Shown here piece after piece: positions 6,502 to 13,698 of a stretch of 39,119 nt of DNA. Where the stretch lies: assembly GCA_964547975.1 (NCBI GenBank), contig CAZJRM010000019.1, positions 1-39,119 of the forward strand, read 5' to 3'. This DNA is from CAYJPV01 sp964547975. Lineage in GTDB: Bacteria; Acidobacteriota; Vicinamibacteria; Vicinamibacterales; JAKQTR01. Every line of letters starts with the position of its first letter. Positions within the stretch are counted from its first letter, which is position 1. The notes under the pieces are model-generated. The model saw only the letters and a list, made by a program, of their open reading frames with translations. It did no database searches and was not told the DNA's origin. Both the position numbers and the translations under genes were made by a program.

Positions 6502-7167
6502 ATGTTCATCGGACATGCTGCCGTTGCCCTCGCGGCAAAGCCGAGGGTGCCGGGACGCTCCCTGGGCGTCCTGATGGCCGCCGCCTATCTCATCGACCTC
6601 GTCTGGCCCGTGCTGCTCCTGCTCGACGTCGAGTCGGTGCTCATCCAGCCCGGCGACACCGCGTTCACCCCGCTGTCGTTCGTGAACTACCCCTGGAGTC
6701 ACAGCCTGCTTGCGGTGCTTGCCTGGGCGCTGGTCTTCGCGTTCCTCGCACTTCGAGGACGCCTCCGCCCGTCGCGCGACGCCCTGTGGCTCGGCGGCCT
6801 CGTCGTGAGTCACTGGCTGCTCGACGCACTCACGCATCGGCCCGACCTTCCGCTTACCCCCGGGGCCTCTCCCGTTGTCGGGCTCGGGCTCTGGAACTCG
6901 ATTCCCGCCACGTTCATCGTCGAGGGCGGGTTGTTCGCGGTCGGCCTAGCCCTCTACCTCCGTGGCACGCGCGCCAGCGGCCGGGTCGGTTCGATCGGAT
7001 TCTGGGCGTTGATGGTTCTGCTGGTCGTGATCTGGGCGTCCGGGCCGTTCTCGGCGCCGCCTCCCAGCCAGACCGCCATTGGCGTGGTTGGCCTCACAAT
7101 GTGGCTGATCCCGTTGTGGGCGCATTGGGCCGATCGGCACCGGCAGCGCGGGCGCCAGCAGGTGTAA
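6502..7167 (+). CDS. YdjM/DUF457-like inner-membrane hydrolase family protein
   Basis: A 221-residue membrane protein with about six hydrophobic segments. The opening MFIGHAAVALAA, the central NYPWSHSLLAVLAW and SHWLLDALTHRPDLPL carry His and Asp residues in the pattern of the DUF457/YdjM family, membrane-bound proteins annotated as metal-dependent hydrolases. The three clusters H5, WSH and SHW..D..TH would form a metal site facing the membrane. The substrate is unknown. The start lacks a ribosome site and may be leaderless (see the element at 6490). It lies 46 bases after the preceding small gene and 27 before the DUF2200 gene. Confidence 0.75.
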   Translation: MFIGHAAVALAAKPRVPGRSLGVLMAAAYLIDLVWPVLLLLDVESVLIQPGDTAFTPLSFVNYPWSHSLLAVLAWALVFAFLALRGRLRPSRDALWLGGLVVSHWLLDALTHRPDLPLTPGASPVVGLGLWNSIPATFIVEGGLFAVGLALYLRGTRASGRVGSIGFWALMVLLVVIWASGPFSAPPPSQTAIGVVGLTMWLIPLWAHWADRHRQRGRQQV

Positions 7168-7194
7168 CGAGCGGCGACGTGTTGGAGGAATAAC

Positions 7195-7545
7195 GTGGCC
7201 AAGCACCGTATCTACACGATGAAGTTCTCCGGCGTGTATCCGCTGTACGTCCAGAAGGCGGAACGCAAGAACCGGACGAACGAGGAAGTCGACACGGTCA
7301 TCTGCTGGCTGACGGGCTACGACAGGGCCGGACTGAAGGCGCAAATCGAAAAGGGGAACGACTTCGAGACATTCTTCGCTCAGGCCCCGGCGTTCAATCC
7401 GAACAGCGCGCTCATCAAGGGCGTCGTGTGCGGAGTCCGCGTCGAAGACGTCGAAGACCCGCTGATGCAGAAGGTGCGCTATCTCGACAAGCTGATCGAC
7501 GAACTCGCCAAGGGCCGGCCGATGGAGAAGATCCTGCGGGCGTAG
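7195..7545 (+). CDS. DUF2200 family protein
   Basis: A 116-residue cytosolic protein matching DUF2200 over its whole length: HRIYTMKFSGVYPLYVQKAE near the N-terminus, NRTNEEVDTVICWLTGYD, then FFAQAPAFNPNSALIKGVVCG and a C-terminal DPLMQKVRYLDKLIDELAKG helix. The family is small, highly conserved and of unknown function, found mainly in Bacillota and environmental bacteria. The start is GTG 7195 after GGAGGAAT (7184-7191), a good ribosome site. The phyletic pattern (scattered, very conserved) suggests frequent transfer. Confidence 0.9.
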   Translation: MAKHRIYTMKFSGVYPLYVQKAERKNRTNEEVDTVICWLTGYDRAGLKAQIEKGNDFETFFAQAPAFNPNSALIKGVVCGVRVEDVEDPLMQKVRYLDKLIDELAKGRPMEKILRA

Positions 7546-7572
7546 CCCAGTGCGTCCAGCCGGTGGACTGAC

Positions 7573-7878
7573 ATGAAGAAGCTGATCATGGCGTCTCTGG
7601 TAATCACCGCGCTGTTGGGCCTCTGTGCCGTGGACGACTTCTTGTCCCTGCACGACATCAAGGCCGACTACGTCAGCACGGCGGCGCTCGATTACCTCCA
7701 TCTCACGACGTCAGGGGCCCTGCCACCATGGACGGACACGAGGCTCGAGTGGGCATCGGTCACCGTCAGCTACGCACTGAGGTGGCTGCTCATCCTGTCG
7801 AACGCCGCCATTCTCATCGTGCTCCTGAAGCGCCATCAGCAGGCGGGTGGCGCGCTGGCGTCGCCGGAGGAGCGATGA
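7573..7878 (+). CDS. Small membrane protein of unknown function
   Basis: A 101-residue protein with two hydrophobic segments: residues about 4-20 (LIMASLVITALLGLCAV), which may be a signal anchor, and about 66-86 (VSYALRWLLILSNAAILIVLL). The loop between them (about 45 residues) is polar and contains a DDFLSLHDIKADYVS stretch that resembles other small membrane proteins with no assigned function. I do not recognise a family. Its stop TGA overlaps the ATG of the next gene (ATGA at 7875-7878), so the two are translationally coupled. Confidence 0.6.
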   Translation: MKKLIMASLVITALLGLCAVDDFLSLHDIKADYVSTAALDYLHLTTSGALPPWTDTRLEWASVTVSYALRWLLILSNAAILIVLLKRHQQAGGALASPEER

Positions 7879-8339
7879 CGCCGGCGCTGACGTGGCGTGA
7901 ACCCATGACGGTTCTCGGTGTTGTGCGACCGGTCACCCGGGGCACCGAGAGCCCGGACCTCTTCTCTGGGATCTGGAAGGTGTTCGAGTCCCGACAGGCG
8001 GAGATTCGGCCGCTGGCGACAGGCACGTCGTACTACGGGGTCACCTTTCCGACGGGTGATGTGAACGTGACCGACTACCTCGCCGGCATGGAGATCCCGT
8101 CGCCCACGCCCTGTCCTGAAGGCCTGGAGGCACGCTCGCTGACCGGCGGTTCGTACGCGGTATTCGAGTCCCCGGTGGGGGCCATTGGCTCGACGTATCA
8201 GCATGTCTTCGGCACATGGCTGCCGGGCGCGACGGTTCAGTTCGACGCCGGACGCCCGTCCTTCGAGGAATACCCGGAGGATGTCAGCAGGAACCCGGTC
8301 CGGATCTGGATTCCTGTCTGCGCGGCCAGTGGCGGGTGA
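7875..8339 (+). CDS. GyrI-like effector-binding domain protein
   Basis: A 154-residue stand-alone GyrI-like / AraC effector-binding domain. Pattern evidence: the first strand (MTVLGVVRPV), GTSYYGVTF and NVTDYLAGMEI in the middle, GGSYAVFESPVGAIGSTYQHVFGTWLPG towards the C-terminus, and DVSRNPVRIWIPV at the end, the usual final strand. Such domains bind hydrophobic or cationic small molecules; some hydrolyse them and others sequester toxins. ATG 7875 overlaps the preceding stop and has GGAGGAG (7867-7873) nearby, so it is preferred over the upstream GTG of the longer open frame. Confidence 0.85.
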   Translation: MTPALTWREPMTVLGVVRPVTRGTESPDLFSGIWKVFESRQAEIRPLATGTSYYGVTFPTGDVNVTDYLAGMEIPSPTPCPEGLEARSLTGGSYAVFESPVGAIGSTYQHVFGTWLPGATVQFDAGRPSFEEYPEDVSRNPVRIWIPVCAASGG

Positions 8340-8363
8340 CGGACTCGACGCGCGGACGATTCG

Positions 8364-8954
8364 ATGACTGAAGGTGAAGGGCTCTACCTGGCGGGTCTCG
8401 TGTTCGCCGAGGCCCTGCGACTCCGGCGGAGAGTCGAGCGGCTTCGGCCGAAGGGCGCGGCGCGCGTGGGCGCGCGCCGGTCGCGGGCGGCGGAACGGCT
8501 GGTACTCGGCTCCGTACTGATCGGGCTCTGGGTCCTTCCACTGGTCTCGGTTCTCACGTCCTGGCTCGAACCATTCGATGTCCCTCTCCCGGGGTGGACC
8601 GCCGCCGGAGGGGCCGCAGTGTTCTGCGCGAGCCTTGTCCTGCGCTGGCGCGCGCAGGCGGCACTCGGGCGTCAGTGGTCGCACACACTGGAGACTGCGG
8701 CTGCACAGACCCTCGTGATGCACGGCGTCTATGCCCGTCTTCGCCATCCCATCTACGCCTCGCTGATACTCTGGGCGTTTGCGCAGCCTCTTCTGCTTCA
8801 GAATGTCGTGTCGGGCTTCGGCGGCGCGGTGGCGGTGGGGCTCATCTGGCTGATTCGAGTCCCACGTGAGGAGGCAATGCTGATCGAGCACTTCGGCGAC
8901 GAGTATCGCTCCTACTTGTCCCGGACGGGACGGCTGTTTCCCAGGCGTCGATGA
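8364..8954 (+). CDS. Isoprenylcysteine carboxyl methyltransferase family protein
   Basis: A 196-residue membrane protein of the ICMT / phospholipid methyltransferase-like family. The signature is in the C-terminal half: HGVYARLRHPIYASLILWAF (about 118-137), then PREEAMLIEHFGDEYRSYLSRTGRLFP (about 165-191), where the conserved His-Pro and the E..L...FG..Y..Y motif form the SAM pocket of this family. Two or three hydrophobic segments precede it (about 46-66 and 76-93). Bacterial members methylate small molecules or are uncharacterised. Its stop overlaps the next ATG (ATGA, 8951-8954), forming a coupled pair with the DUF2809 gene. Confidence 0.85.
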   Translation: MTEGEGLYLAGLVFAEALRLRRRVERLRPKGAARVGARRSRAAERLVLGSVLIGLWVLPLVSVLTSWLEPFDVPLPGWTAAGGAAVFCASLVLRWRAQAALGRQWSHTLETAAAQTLVMHGVYARLRHPIYASLILWAFAQPLLLQNVVSGFGGAVAVGLIWLIRVPREEAMLIEHFGDEYRSYLSRTGRLFPRRR

Positions 8955-9370
8955 CGATGACGCGGCCTTCGAGTCTCGCATCGCGCCGTGTCGCTTACGG
9001 AATCGCGACGGGACTGGCCATTCTGGCCGGACTCGCGTCGCGCGCGTGGCCCGGACTGGTTCCGGACGAACTCGGCAAGCACCCGGGTGACGCGCTGTGG
9101 GCGTTGATGGTGTTCTTCGCCCTCGGCGTCGTTGCGCCTGCGGCGTCGGTCGCGAGTCGTGCAGTCGCGGCGCTCGGAATCTCGTTCGCCGTCGAGGCCA
9201 GTCAGCTCTATCACGCGCCGTGGATCGATACCGTCCGGCGCACGACGTTCGGCCGTCTCGCGCTCGGCTTCGGCTTCCACCGGGCGGACCTGGTGGCCTA
9301 CACTGTGGGCGTCGCGCTCGGCGCAGTGCTCGAATCGTGGATGGTGGGCGCCGGGCGACGACAGCGCTGA
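8951..9370 (+). CDS. DUF2809 membrane protein
   Basis: A 139-residue protein with four predicted membrane segments, matching DUF2809: LAGLASRAWPGLVPDELGKHPGDALWALMVFFALG, then ISFAVEASQLYHAPWIDTVR and GRLALGFGFHRADLVAYTVGVALG. The Asp and Glu in the LW and E.SQLY stretches and the D in FHRADL are the family's conserved polar residues inside the membrane. Function is unknown. It overlaps the methyltransferase-like gene by 4 bases, so the two may act together in membrane lipid or small-molecule modification, which is inference. Confidence 0.85.
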   Translation: MTMTRPSSLASRRVAYGIATGLAILAGLASRAWPGLVPDELGKHPGDALWALMVFFALGVVAPAASVASRAVAALGISFAVEASQLYHAPWIDTVRRTTFGRLALGFGFHRADLVAYTVGVALGAVLESWMVGAGRRQR

Positions 9371-9413
9371 GAGATCTGTTCTCACACCGGGTGACTGGTA
9401 ACGGCGGGCCGCC

Positions 9414-9497
9414 ATGAGCAAGCGCGTGTTCATCTCCGGGCTGGCCGGCGCGGTGTCCTGGCGGGAGGCTCCGCTGCGGACACCGAGCGCCTCGTGA
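9414..9497 (+). CDS. 27-codon leader or remnant ORF coupled to the GNAT gene
   Basis: ATG 9414 opens a 27-codon frame (beginning MSKRVFISGLAGAV) whose TGA (9495-9497) overlaps the GTG start of the GNAT gene as GTGA. The first residues look like the opening strand and Gly-rich turn of a Rossmann-fold protein, so this may be the 5' remnant of a lost NAD(P)-binding gene; alternatively it is a leader peptide. No other trace of a Rossmann gene follows. Expression is not shown. Confidence 0.3.
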   Translation: MSKRVFISGLAGAVSWREAPLRTPSAS

Positions 9498-9985
9498 AGA
9501 TCGCACTTCACCCGATGGCGCCTCGCGACATCGAGCTCGTCCGCGACTACCTGTATCTGGCGATCTACGTTCCCGAAGGAGAGGCGCCGCCACCGCGGAG
9601 CGTCCTCGAATTCCCCGACATCGCGCGGTACGTCGAGCGCTGGGGCCGGACCGGCGACCTGGGCCTCGTGGCGCGCGAGCCGGGCACCGGCCTGGACGTT
9701 GGCGCCGCGTGGCTCCGTCTCTGGCGCCGCAATGATGCCGGGTACGGCTTCGTGGACGAGGACACCCCCGAGTTGAGCATGGCCCTCCGGCCGGGTTGGC
9801 GCGGAAAGGGCATCGGCACGCGGCTGCTGTCCGAACTGCTTCGCCTTGCGGACGCCGAGTACGATGCCGTATCGCTCAGTGTGTCCGACGGGAATCCCGC
9901 GCGGCGGTTGTACGAACGCGCGGGATTCGTGGCTGTCGCGACCACAGGTGGGTCGACGACGATGGTGAGGCATCGGCGGGCGTGA
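9494..9985 (+). CDS. GNAT family N-acetyltransferase
   Basis: A 163-residue GCN5-related acetyltransferase that would move an acetyl group from acetyl-CoA to an amine. Acetyl-CoA binding motif A is clear: LRPGWRGKGIGTRLLSELLR (about 98-117, R..G.G.G form), followed by motif B NPARRLYERAGFVAV near the C-terminus. Residues 1-95 give the usual beta strands and the LGLVAREPG segment. The start is GTG 9494, overlapping the stop of a 27-codon ORF; an internal ATG at 9527 (MAPRD) is an alternative that would keep the whole domain. It converges on the membrane protein gene at 10076-10768. The substrate cannot be told. Confidence 0.88.
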   Translation: MKIALHPMAPRDIELVRDYLYLAIYVPEGEAPPPRSVLEFPDIARYVERWGRTGDLGLVAREPGTGLDVGAAWLRLWRRNDAGYGFVDEDTPELSMALRPGWRGKGIGTRLLSELLRLADAEYDAVSLSVSDGNPARRLYERAGFVAVATTGGSTTMVRHRRA

Positions 9986-10075
9986 TTCGGTGACCGCAGG
10001 TGCCCAGTCGGGTTGGTAGTCGGCTCCAGTCGCCTGCGTGTCGACCCGGTCCGTACGAAGACGTGAGGGTCCGCG

Positions 10076-10768
10076 TCAAGGCGTCCCAGATGGCGTCGCG
10101 TCGTCGCGCAGCGCCATCCTTCCGAAGTAGAGCGGAATCGGGACCGTGCATAGGACGGACACCGCCAGCAGGGTGATGGCCGTCGCGCCGTGAATCCACA
10201 GGAACGGGGCGCTGGCCGAGAACAGCACGATGCTCGCGATGACCAGCCAGCCGAAGAGCGGTGCCGTCTTTCGGAACACGTAGCCATAGACGAGCAGCGA
10301 CGCGTAGAGCAGCGAGAACCCGGCGACATCGAACGACAGGTATCGGATGGCAGCGGTCTGGTTCAGGTACAACAGCACGTCTCTCGGAACAGCGGCCAGC
10401 GGATCCGGGTAGATGTAGGCCCCGAGGAACGGCAGGTTGTTGAAGATCTCGACGAGGAGCGCGACGCACATCAGCGTGCAGCCGCAAACCATGCCCGCAG
10501 GATGCTCGGCGTAGCGCCGCACGGTGGCGACCACGGTCAGCGGCAGCAGGCCGAACGAGAAGCCCAGGATGAAGATGAGCTGCAGGAGGCCGAAGACCGA
10601 ACGGCCGGTGTGCGCGAGGTCCTTCGGCACGAACGCATCCGGCCCGATGGACGGCATCCGGACCAGGTTGATGGTCGCGTAGCCGAACAAGCTGATCGCC
10701 GTCAGGAACGTCACTCCCCGAAGCAGCGTGTGAATCAAGTCTCGTCGTGAGCGCGTGGCGGCTTGCAT
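10076..10768 (-). CDS. Seven-helix membrane protein of unknown function
   Basis: A 230-residue membrane protein with about six to seven hydrophobic segments, starting at ATG 10768 with GGGGGA (minus strand) upstream as ribosome site. The N-terminus (MQAATRSRRDLIHTLLRGV) is basic and cytoplasmic; a conserved-looking polar loop between helices 1 and 2 holds RMPSIGPDAFVPKD. The overall look recalls DUF4386-type proteins, but I do not claim the family. It is the only minus-strand gene between 5536 and 27456. It is divergent from the YdeI-like gene, sharing a 126-base intergenic region. Confidence 0.65.
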   Translation of the reverse strand: MQAATRSRRDLIHTLLRGVTFLTAISLFGYATINLVRMPSIGPDAFVPKDLAHTGRSVFGLLQLIFILGFSFGLLPLTVVATVRRYAEHPAGMVCGCTLMCVALLVEIFNNLPFLGAYIYPDPLAAVPRDVLLYLNQTAAIRYLSFDVAGFSLLYASLLVYGYVFRKTAPLFGWLVIASIVLFSASAPFLWIHGATAITLLAVSVLCTVPIPLYFGRMALRDDATPSGTP

Positions 10769-10844
10769 GAACGTCCCCCGTGACGATCGTGAACTGGTGC
10801 CGCGGCGTTGTGCGGCGCCAGGCCGGTCAGGGGCGTTTCACGTA

Positions 10845-10876
10845 TTGACGATGATGCCCCGGCGGTAGTTCACTAC
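10845..10876 (+). promoter_or_regulatory. Candidate promoter/operator with a perfect palindrome
   Basis: TTGACG (10845-10850) resembles a -35 hexamer. Fifteen bases on, GTAGTTCACTAC (10865-10876) is a perfect palindrome (GTAGT-TC-ACTAC) overlapping the place of a -10 element. It lies 19 bases before ATG 10895 in a divergent intergenic region, so it could be an operator for one or both genes. Spacing is shorter than the ideal 17 bases. Confidence 0.3.
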
Positions 10877-10894
10877 GGGGGATCGGGGGACGCG

Positions 10895-11572
10895 ATGCCA
10901 CCAAGACTGAACGCCGACTGGCACCGGGTGAACGTGATGCCGAAGAAACCGACGCTCGAACAGCGCGTCGCCTGGCACGTCGAGCATTCCGCGAACTGCG
11001 CCTGTCGGCCGATGCCGGAGTCGATTCGAGCCGCGTTGGGCGGCATGGAAGGGGCTTCGGCGAAGGCCCCGACGAAGGCCGGAGTCCCGAAGGGCGGTGC
11101 CGCAGCCGTGTCGAAGACCTACAAGACCACGCTGCTGCGCGACGGTTCGATGTCGGCGATCCCGGTGCCGTTCGATCCGAAGGCCGTGTTTGGGAAGGTC
11201 CGGGCGCCGGTCAAGGTGACGATCAACGGCTACACCTACCGCAGCACGATTGCCGCGATGGGCGGTCCGCCGTTCATCCCGTTGCGCAAGAGTCATCGTG
11301 AGGCCGCGGGCGTCGACGATTCGAAGACGGTGACCGTGCGGCTGGACTTCGACACCGAGAAGCGCGAAGTCACGCCGCCACCGGACCTCGTGAAAGCGCT
11401 GAAGGCCGTGGCGGGCGCTACTGACCGCTGGCGCACGCTGAGCTTCACGCACCAGCGCGAACACGTGGAAGCGATAGAGGGCGCGAAGAAGCCCGAGACC
11501 CGAGCGCGCCGGATCGCGGCGGCGGTCGAGATGGTGTGCCGGCCGGCCAGATCCGGCAAGAGGAGTGCCTGA
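10895..11572 (+). CDS. YdeI/OmpD-associated family protein with N-terminal WHR/CxCRP module
   Basis: A 225-residue protein in two parts. Residues 1-50 hold a module with RLNADWHRVNVMPKKPTLEQR and SANCACRPMP, a short conserved stretch also seen alone or fused in other environmental proteins. Residues about 70-225 match the DUF1905 beta-barrel (TYKTTLLRDGSMSAIPVPFDPKAVFG, KVTINGYTYRSTIAAMGG, PLRKSHREAAGV, KTVTVRLDFDTEKREVTPPPDLVKAL), followed by the YdeI-type helical segment (WRTLSFTHQREHVEAIEGAKKPETRARRI), a bacteriocin-protection-like helix. Function is not established. ATG 10895 follows GGGGGA (10885-10890). Its TGA overlaps the start of the SRPBCC gene (TGATG). Confidence 0.82.
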   Translation: MPPRLNADWHRVNVMPKKPTLEQRVAWHVEHSANCACRPMPESIRAALGGMEGASAKAPTKAGVPKGGAAAVSKTYKTTLLRDGSMSAIPVPFDPKAVFGKVRAPVKVTINGYTYRSTIAAMGGPPFIPLRKSHREAAGVDDSKTVTVRLDFDTEKREVTPPPDLVKALKAVAGATDRWRTLSFTHQREHVEAIEGAKKPETRARRIAAAVEMVCRPARSGKRSA

Positions 11573-12033
11573 TGGGGCTGTCTGCGGAGTCGATCGAACG
11601 GCGTTCCGACATGCGGAGCATCGTCATCGCGGCGACACCATTGAACGTCTTCGCGGCGATGACCGATCCCGCGCGCGTCGAGCGTTGGTGGGGACCGGCG
11701 GGCTTCACCAACACCATTCACGTCTTCGACTGCCGCCCCGGCGGCACGTGGACGATGACCATGCACGGACCGGATGGGAAGGACTACCCGAACGAGAGCC
11801 GGTTCGTGCGGGTGGAGCCGGGTGTCGTGTGGGAGATTGAGCATCTCAACGGTCACCACTTCTTCCTCGCGGTCGAGTTCGAGGCTGTCGGGACCGACAC
11901 GCGTGTCCACTGGCGCCAGACGTTCGACAGCGTGGAGCATTACGAGCGCATCGCCGCGTTCGTGGCCAAGGCCAACGCCGAGAACCTCGAGCGGCTGGCG
12001 GAGGAAGTGCGGCGGGGGAGCCTCCGTTCATGA
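11572..12033 (+). CDS. SRPBCC/AHSA1-like domain protein
   Basis: A 153-residue START-like (SRPBCC, AHSA1 subgroup) protein with a hydrophobic ligand cavity. Diagnostic stretches are RSIVIAATPLNVFAAMTDPARVERWWGPAGF (residues about 17-47), FDCRPGGTWTMTMHGPDG, and the C-terminal helix EHYERIAAFVAKANAENLERLAEEV. Such proteins in this class often sit in small stress operons with ArsR regulators; none is seen here. ATG 11572 overlaps the previous stop (TGATG at 11570-11574) and has GAGGAG 8 to 13 bases upstream. A more distant SRPBCC paralogue is at 20865-21311. Ligand and role are unknown. Confidence 0.88.
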   Translation: MGLSAESIERRSDMRSIVIAATPLNVFAAMTDPARVERWWGPAGFTNTIHVFDCRPGGTWTMTMHGPDGKDYPNESRFVRVEPGVVWEIEHLNGHHFFLAVEFEAVGTDTRVHWRQTFDSVEHYERIAAFVAKANAENLERLAEEVRRGSLRS

Positions 12034-12098
12034 CGATGAGGGGGGCTGCGTTGGCGTTGGCGTGATGACCTGCGCACGCCTGTCCAGCGGCGCCGTGA

Positions 12099-12500
12099 TG
12101 CAACCTCGAGCCCGGCGGCGGACCGTTCAGCCGGGCCATCGCCGCCTACGCCGAGCAGGACTACGTGCGCGTCGGCCACGCCGAGCAGATCGAATCGGCC
12201 GTAGCGGGCTGCAACCACGAGTGGGCCGGCTCCATGCGTGTCGCGTCGCCAATCGCCGTGCATCGCGGCGCGGTCTCACTCGTGCGCGGTTCGACACCCA
12301 CCTGGCGCGAACAGCTAGTCGCGCGTCGCGAACCACGCGTCGTGCTGTTCGGCGAGCGCAGTCTGCCTGACGCTGACCACGTCCGCCTGGTACAGGGCCA
12401 CGTGCCCGTGGCGGCGGTCCCCGGCGCCGGCCACTCGATGGCGTGGGAGGATCCCTCCGGGCTCGCCGCCGCCATTGCCGCGGCCTGCGCACGCGCCTGA
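12099..12500 (+). pseudogene. 5'-truncated alpha/beta hydrolase remnant
   Basis: The frame from 12099 reads CNLEPGGGPFSRAIAAYAEQ and continues through VVLFGERSLPDADHV to AAVPGAGHSMAWEDPSGLA, the C-terminal half of an alpha/beta hydrolase including the acid-bearing strand and the catalytic His loop (GAGHSM). A TGA (12096-12098) lies immediately before it, and no hydrolase oxyanion hole or nucleophile elbow (G-x-S-x-G) is found upstream, where the SRPBCC gene ends at 12033. A short frame from GTG 12165 (111 residues) exists but would lack the nucleophile. I call it a pseudogene left by a 5' deletion. Confidence 0.65.
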
Positions 12501-12508
12501 CCTGTTGC

Positions 12509-12520
12509 GTGTAGAATCGG
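12509..12520 (+). promoter_or_regulatory. Promoter-like motif GTGTAGAATCGG, copy 1
   Basis: GTGTAGAATCGG contains a TAGAAT -10-like hexamer (12512-12517) and lies exactly 58 bases before ATG 12567. The identical 12-mer at 33333-33344 also lies exactly 58 bases before a start codon (GTG 33391). Shared sequence and spacing suggest a common promoter class, although no matching -35 is obvious. Confidence 0.4.
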
Positions 12521-12566
12521 ACAGACTCAGACAGCTTGACGACCGCGACGGCAAGGAGTGTGCGCC

Positions 12567-13226
12567 ATGGGACGGGTGCGCGTGGAGAGTTTCGCGATCT
12601 CGCTGGACGGATACGGTGCGGGGCCCGGGCAGAGTCTCGAGAGCCCGCTGGGAATAGGCGGCTCCGACCTGCATCGATGGGCGTTCCCGACTCGGACCTT
12701 CCAGGAACACGTGTTCGGGCAGGAGGGCGGCACGACCGGCGTCGATGAGGACTTTGCCAGGCGCGGCTTCGAGAACGTGGGGGCGTGGATTCTCGGCCGG
12801 AACATGTTCGGGCCGGTGCGCGGTCCCTGGACCGAACCTGCCTGGAACGGCTGGTGGGGGAGTCGTCCCCCGTACCATGTTCCGGTCTTCGTCCTGACGC
12901 ACCACGCGCGACCGCCGCTCGAGATGGAGGGCGGCACGGTCTTTCACTTCGTCACGGACGGCATCCACGCGGCTCTCGACCGCGCCCGCGAAGCCGCCGG
13001 TGAAAAGGACGTGCGGATCGGCGGCGGAGCGTGTACCATCCGGCAGTTCCTGCGGGCGGGACTGATCGATGAAATGCATCTGGCGCTGACGCCGGCCGTC
13101 CTCGGGGCGGGCGAACGGCTGTTCGACGACGTGAATCTCCGAGCCCTCGGCTTCGAGTGCGTAGCTTTCGCCGCGTCGGAGCTGGCGGTGCACGTGGTGG
13201 TCAGGCGAACCGGCCCGAACACGTAG
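12567..13226 (+). CDS. Dihydrofolate reductase family protein (second member)
   Basis: A 219-residue protein of the RibD C-terminal / dihydrofolate-reductase-like superfamily. Visible motifs: VRVESFAISLDGYGAGPGQS at the N-terminus, VGAWILGRNMFGPVRGPW (about 72-89), PVFVLTHHARPPLEM, then the nucleotide-binding GEKDVRIGGGACTIRQFLRAGLIDEMHLALTPAVLGAGERLF near residues 146-187. It is longer than the 182-residue relative at 5654 and only distantly similar. The start ATG 12567 follows AAGGAG (12553-12558) at 8 bases; GTG 12558 is rejected because it lies on that site. Likely NADPH-dependent; substrate unknown. Confidence 0.88.
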   Translation: MGRVRVESFAISLDGYGAGPGQSLESPLGIGGSDLHRWAFPTRTFQEHVFGQEGGTTGVDEDFARRGFENVGAWILGRNMFGPVRGPWTEPAWNGWWGSRPPYHVPVFVLTHHARPPLEMEGGTVFHFVTDGIHAALDRAREAAGEKDVRIGGGACTIRQFLRAGLIDEMHLALTPAVLGAGERLFDDVNLRALGFECVAFAASELAVHVVVRRTGPNT

Positions 13227-13255
13227 GACGGGCGGGCGATCTTCGGGAGACCTGC

Positions 13256-13624
13256 ATGGAATGGAAGGTGGTCGTGCACGAACCCGACCGGTACGTGGAA
13301 GTCGTGACCGCCGGATTGGCCGACAAGGACGGTTCGTTGATGATGGCCGAGTCCATCTCGAAGGCGATGCGGGCGGCCAGGGCCACGCGGGCGCTGATCG
13401 ATCACCGCGGAATCTCCGGTGTGTCGGGCTCCGCCATCGATATCTACGACCGCCCGAGTGCTCTCAGGTTCATCGGGGCTATCCTGCGGATCAGGATTGC
13501 CGAAGTCGTCCGGCCTGAACACCAGGAACATTTCGCCTTCTTCGAAACCGTCTGCCGGAACCAGGGTTTCCAGTTTGCGGTGTTCAACGACCCCGAGGAC
13601 GCCAGGGCCTGGTTGCTGGGGTAG
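13256..13624 (+). CDS. SpoIIAA/STAS-like small protein
   Basis: A 122-residue cytosolic protein. Its pattern of W-x-V start, RATRALIDHRGISGVSGSAIDIYDRP in the centre, EHFAFFETVCRNQGFQFAVFNDPEDARAWLLG at the C-terminus resembles SpoIIAA-like (STAS superfamily) proteins, in which the last strand and helix end in a vF.d...A..WL motif. No Ser at the canonical phosphorylation position can be assigned by eye. The start ATG 13256 follows GGGAGA (13246-13251). The neighbouring regulator at 17656 carries a SpoIIE phosphatase domain, but 4 kb away, so a link is speculative. Confidence 0.6.
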   Translation: MEWKVVVHEPDRYVEVVTAGLADKDGSLMMAESISKAMRAARATRALIDHRGISGVSGSAIDIYDRPSALRFIGAILRIRIAEVVRPEHQEHFAFFETVCRNQGFQFAVFNDPEDARAWLLG

Positions 13625-13673
13625 ACGGACCTGGGCTGAGGCGGTTGGTGTACCATCATCAAGGCCGCGGGCC

Positions 13674-13694
13674 GTGAGCCGCGAGCCGCGAGCC
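13674..13694 (+). repeat. Three tandem 7-base repeats (GTGAGCC, GCGAGCC, GCGAGCC)
   Basis: The 7-base unit RYGAGCC occurs three times head to tail, ending 4 bases before the corA start. The arrangement displaces any normal Shine-Dalgarno sequence; the unit offers only GAG. Short repeats of this kind are prone to copy-number change, which would alter spacing to the start codon. Confidence 0.5.
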
Positions 13695-13698
13695 CTGC

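Noticed and set aside
6203..9413. Further integron cassettes among the small genes
   Set aside because: Gaps between these genes contain no GTTRRRY/RYYYAAC pairs that match each other and no attC-like hairpin. GCGTAAC near 6452 and GTGTAAC near 7164 do not fit the box consensus.
12165..12500. A complete 111-residue protein
   Set aside because: The reading frame continues upstream with hydrolase-like sequence to a stop at 12096-12098, and the nucleophile half is missing, so it is a remnant.
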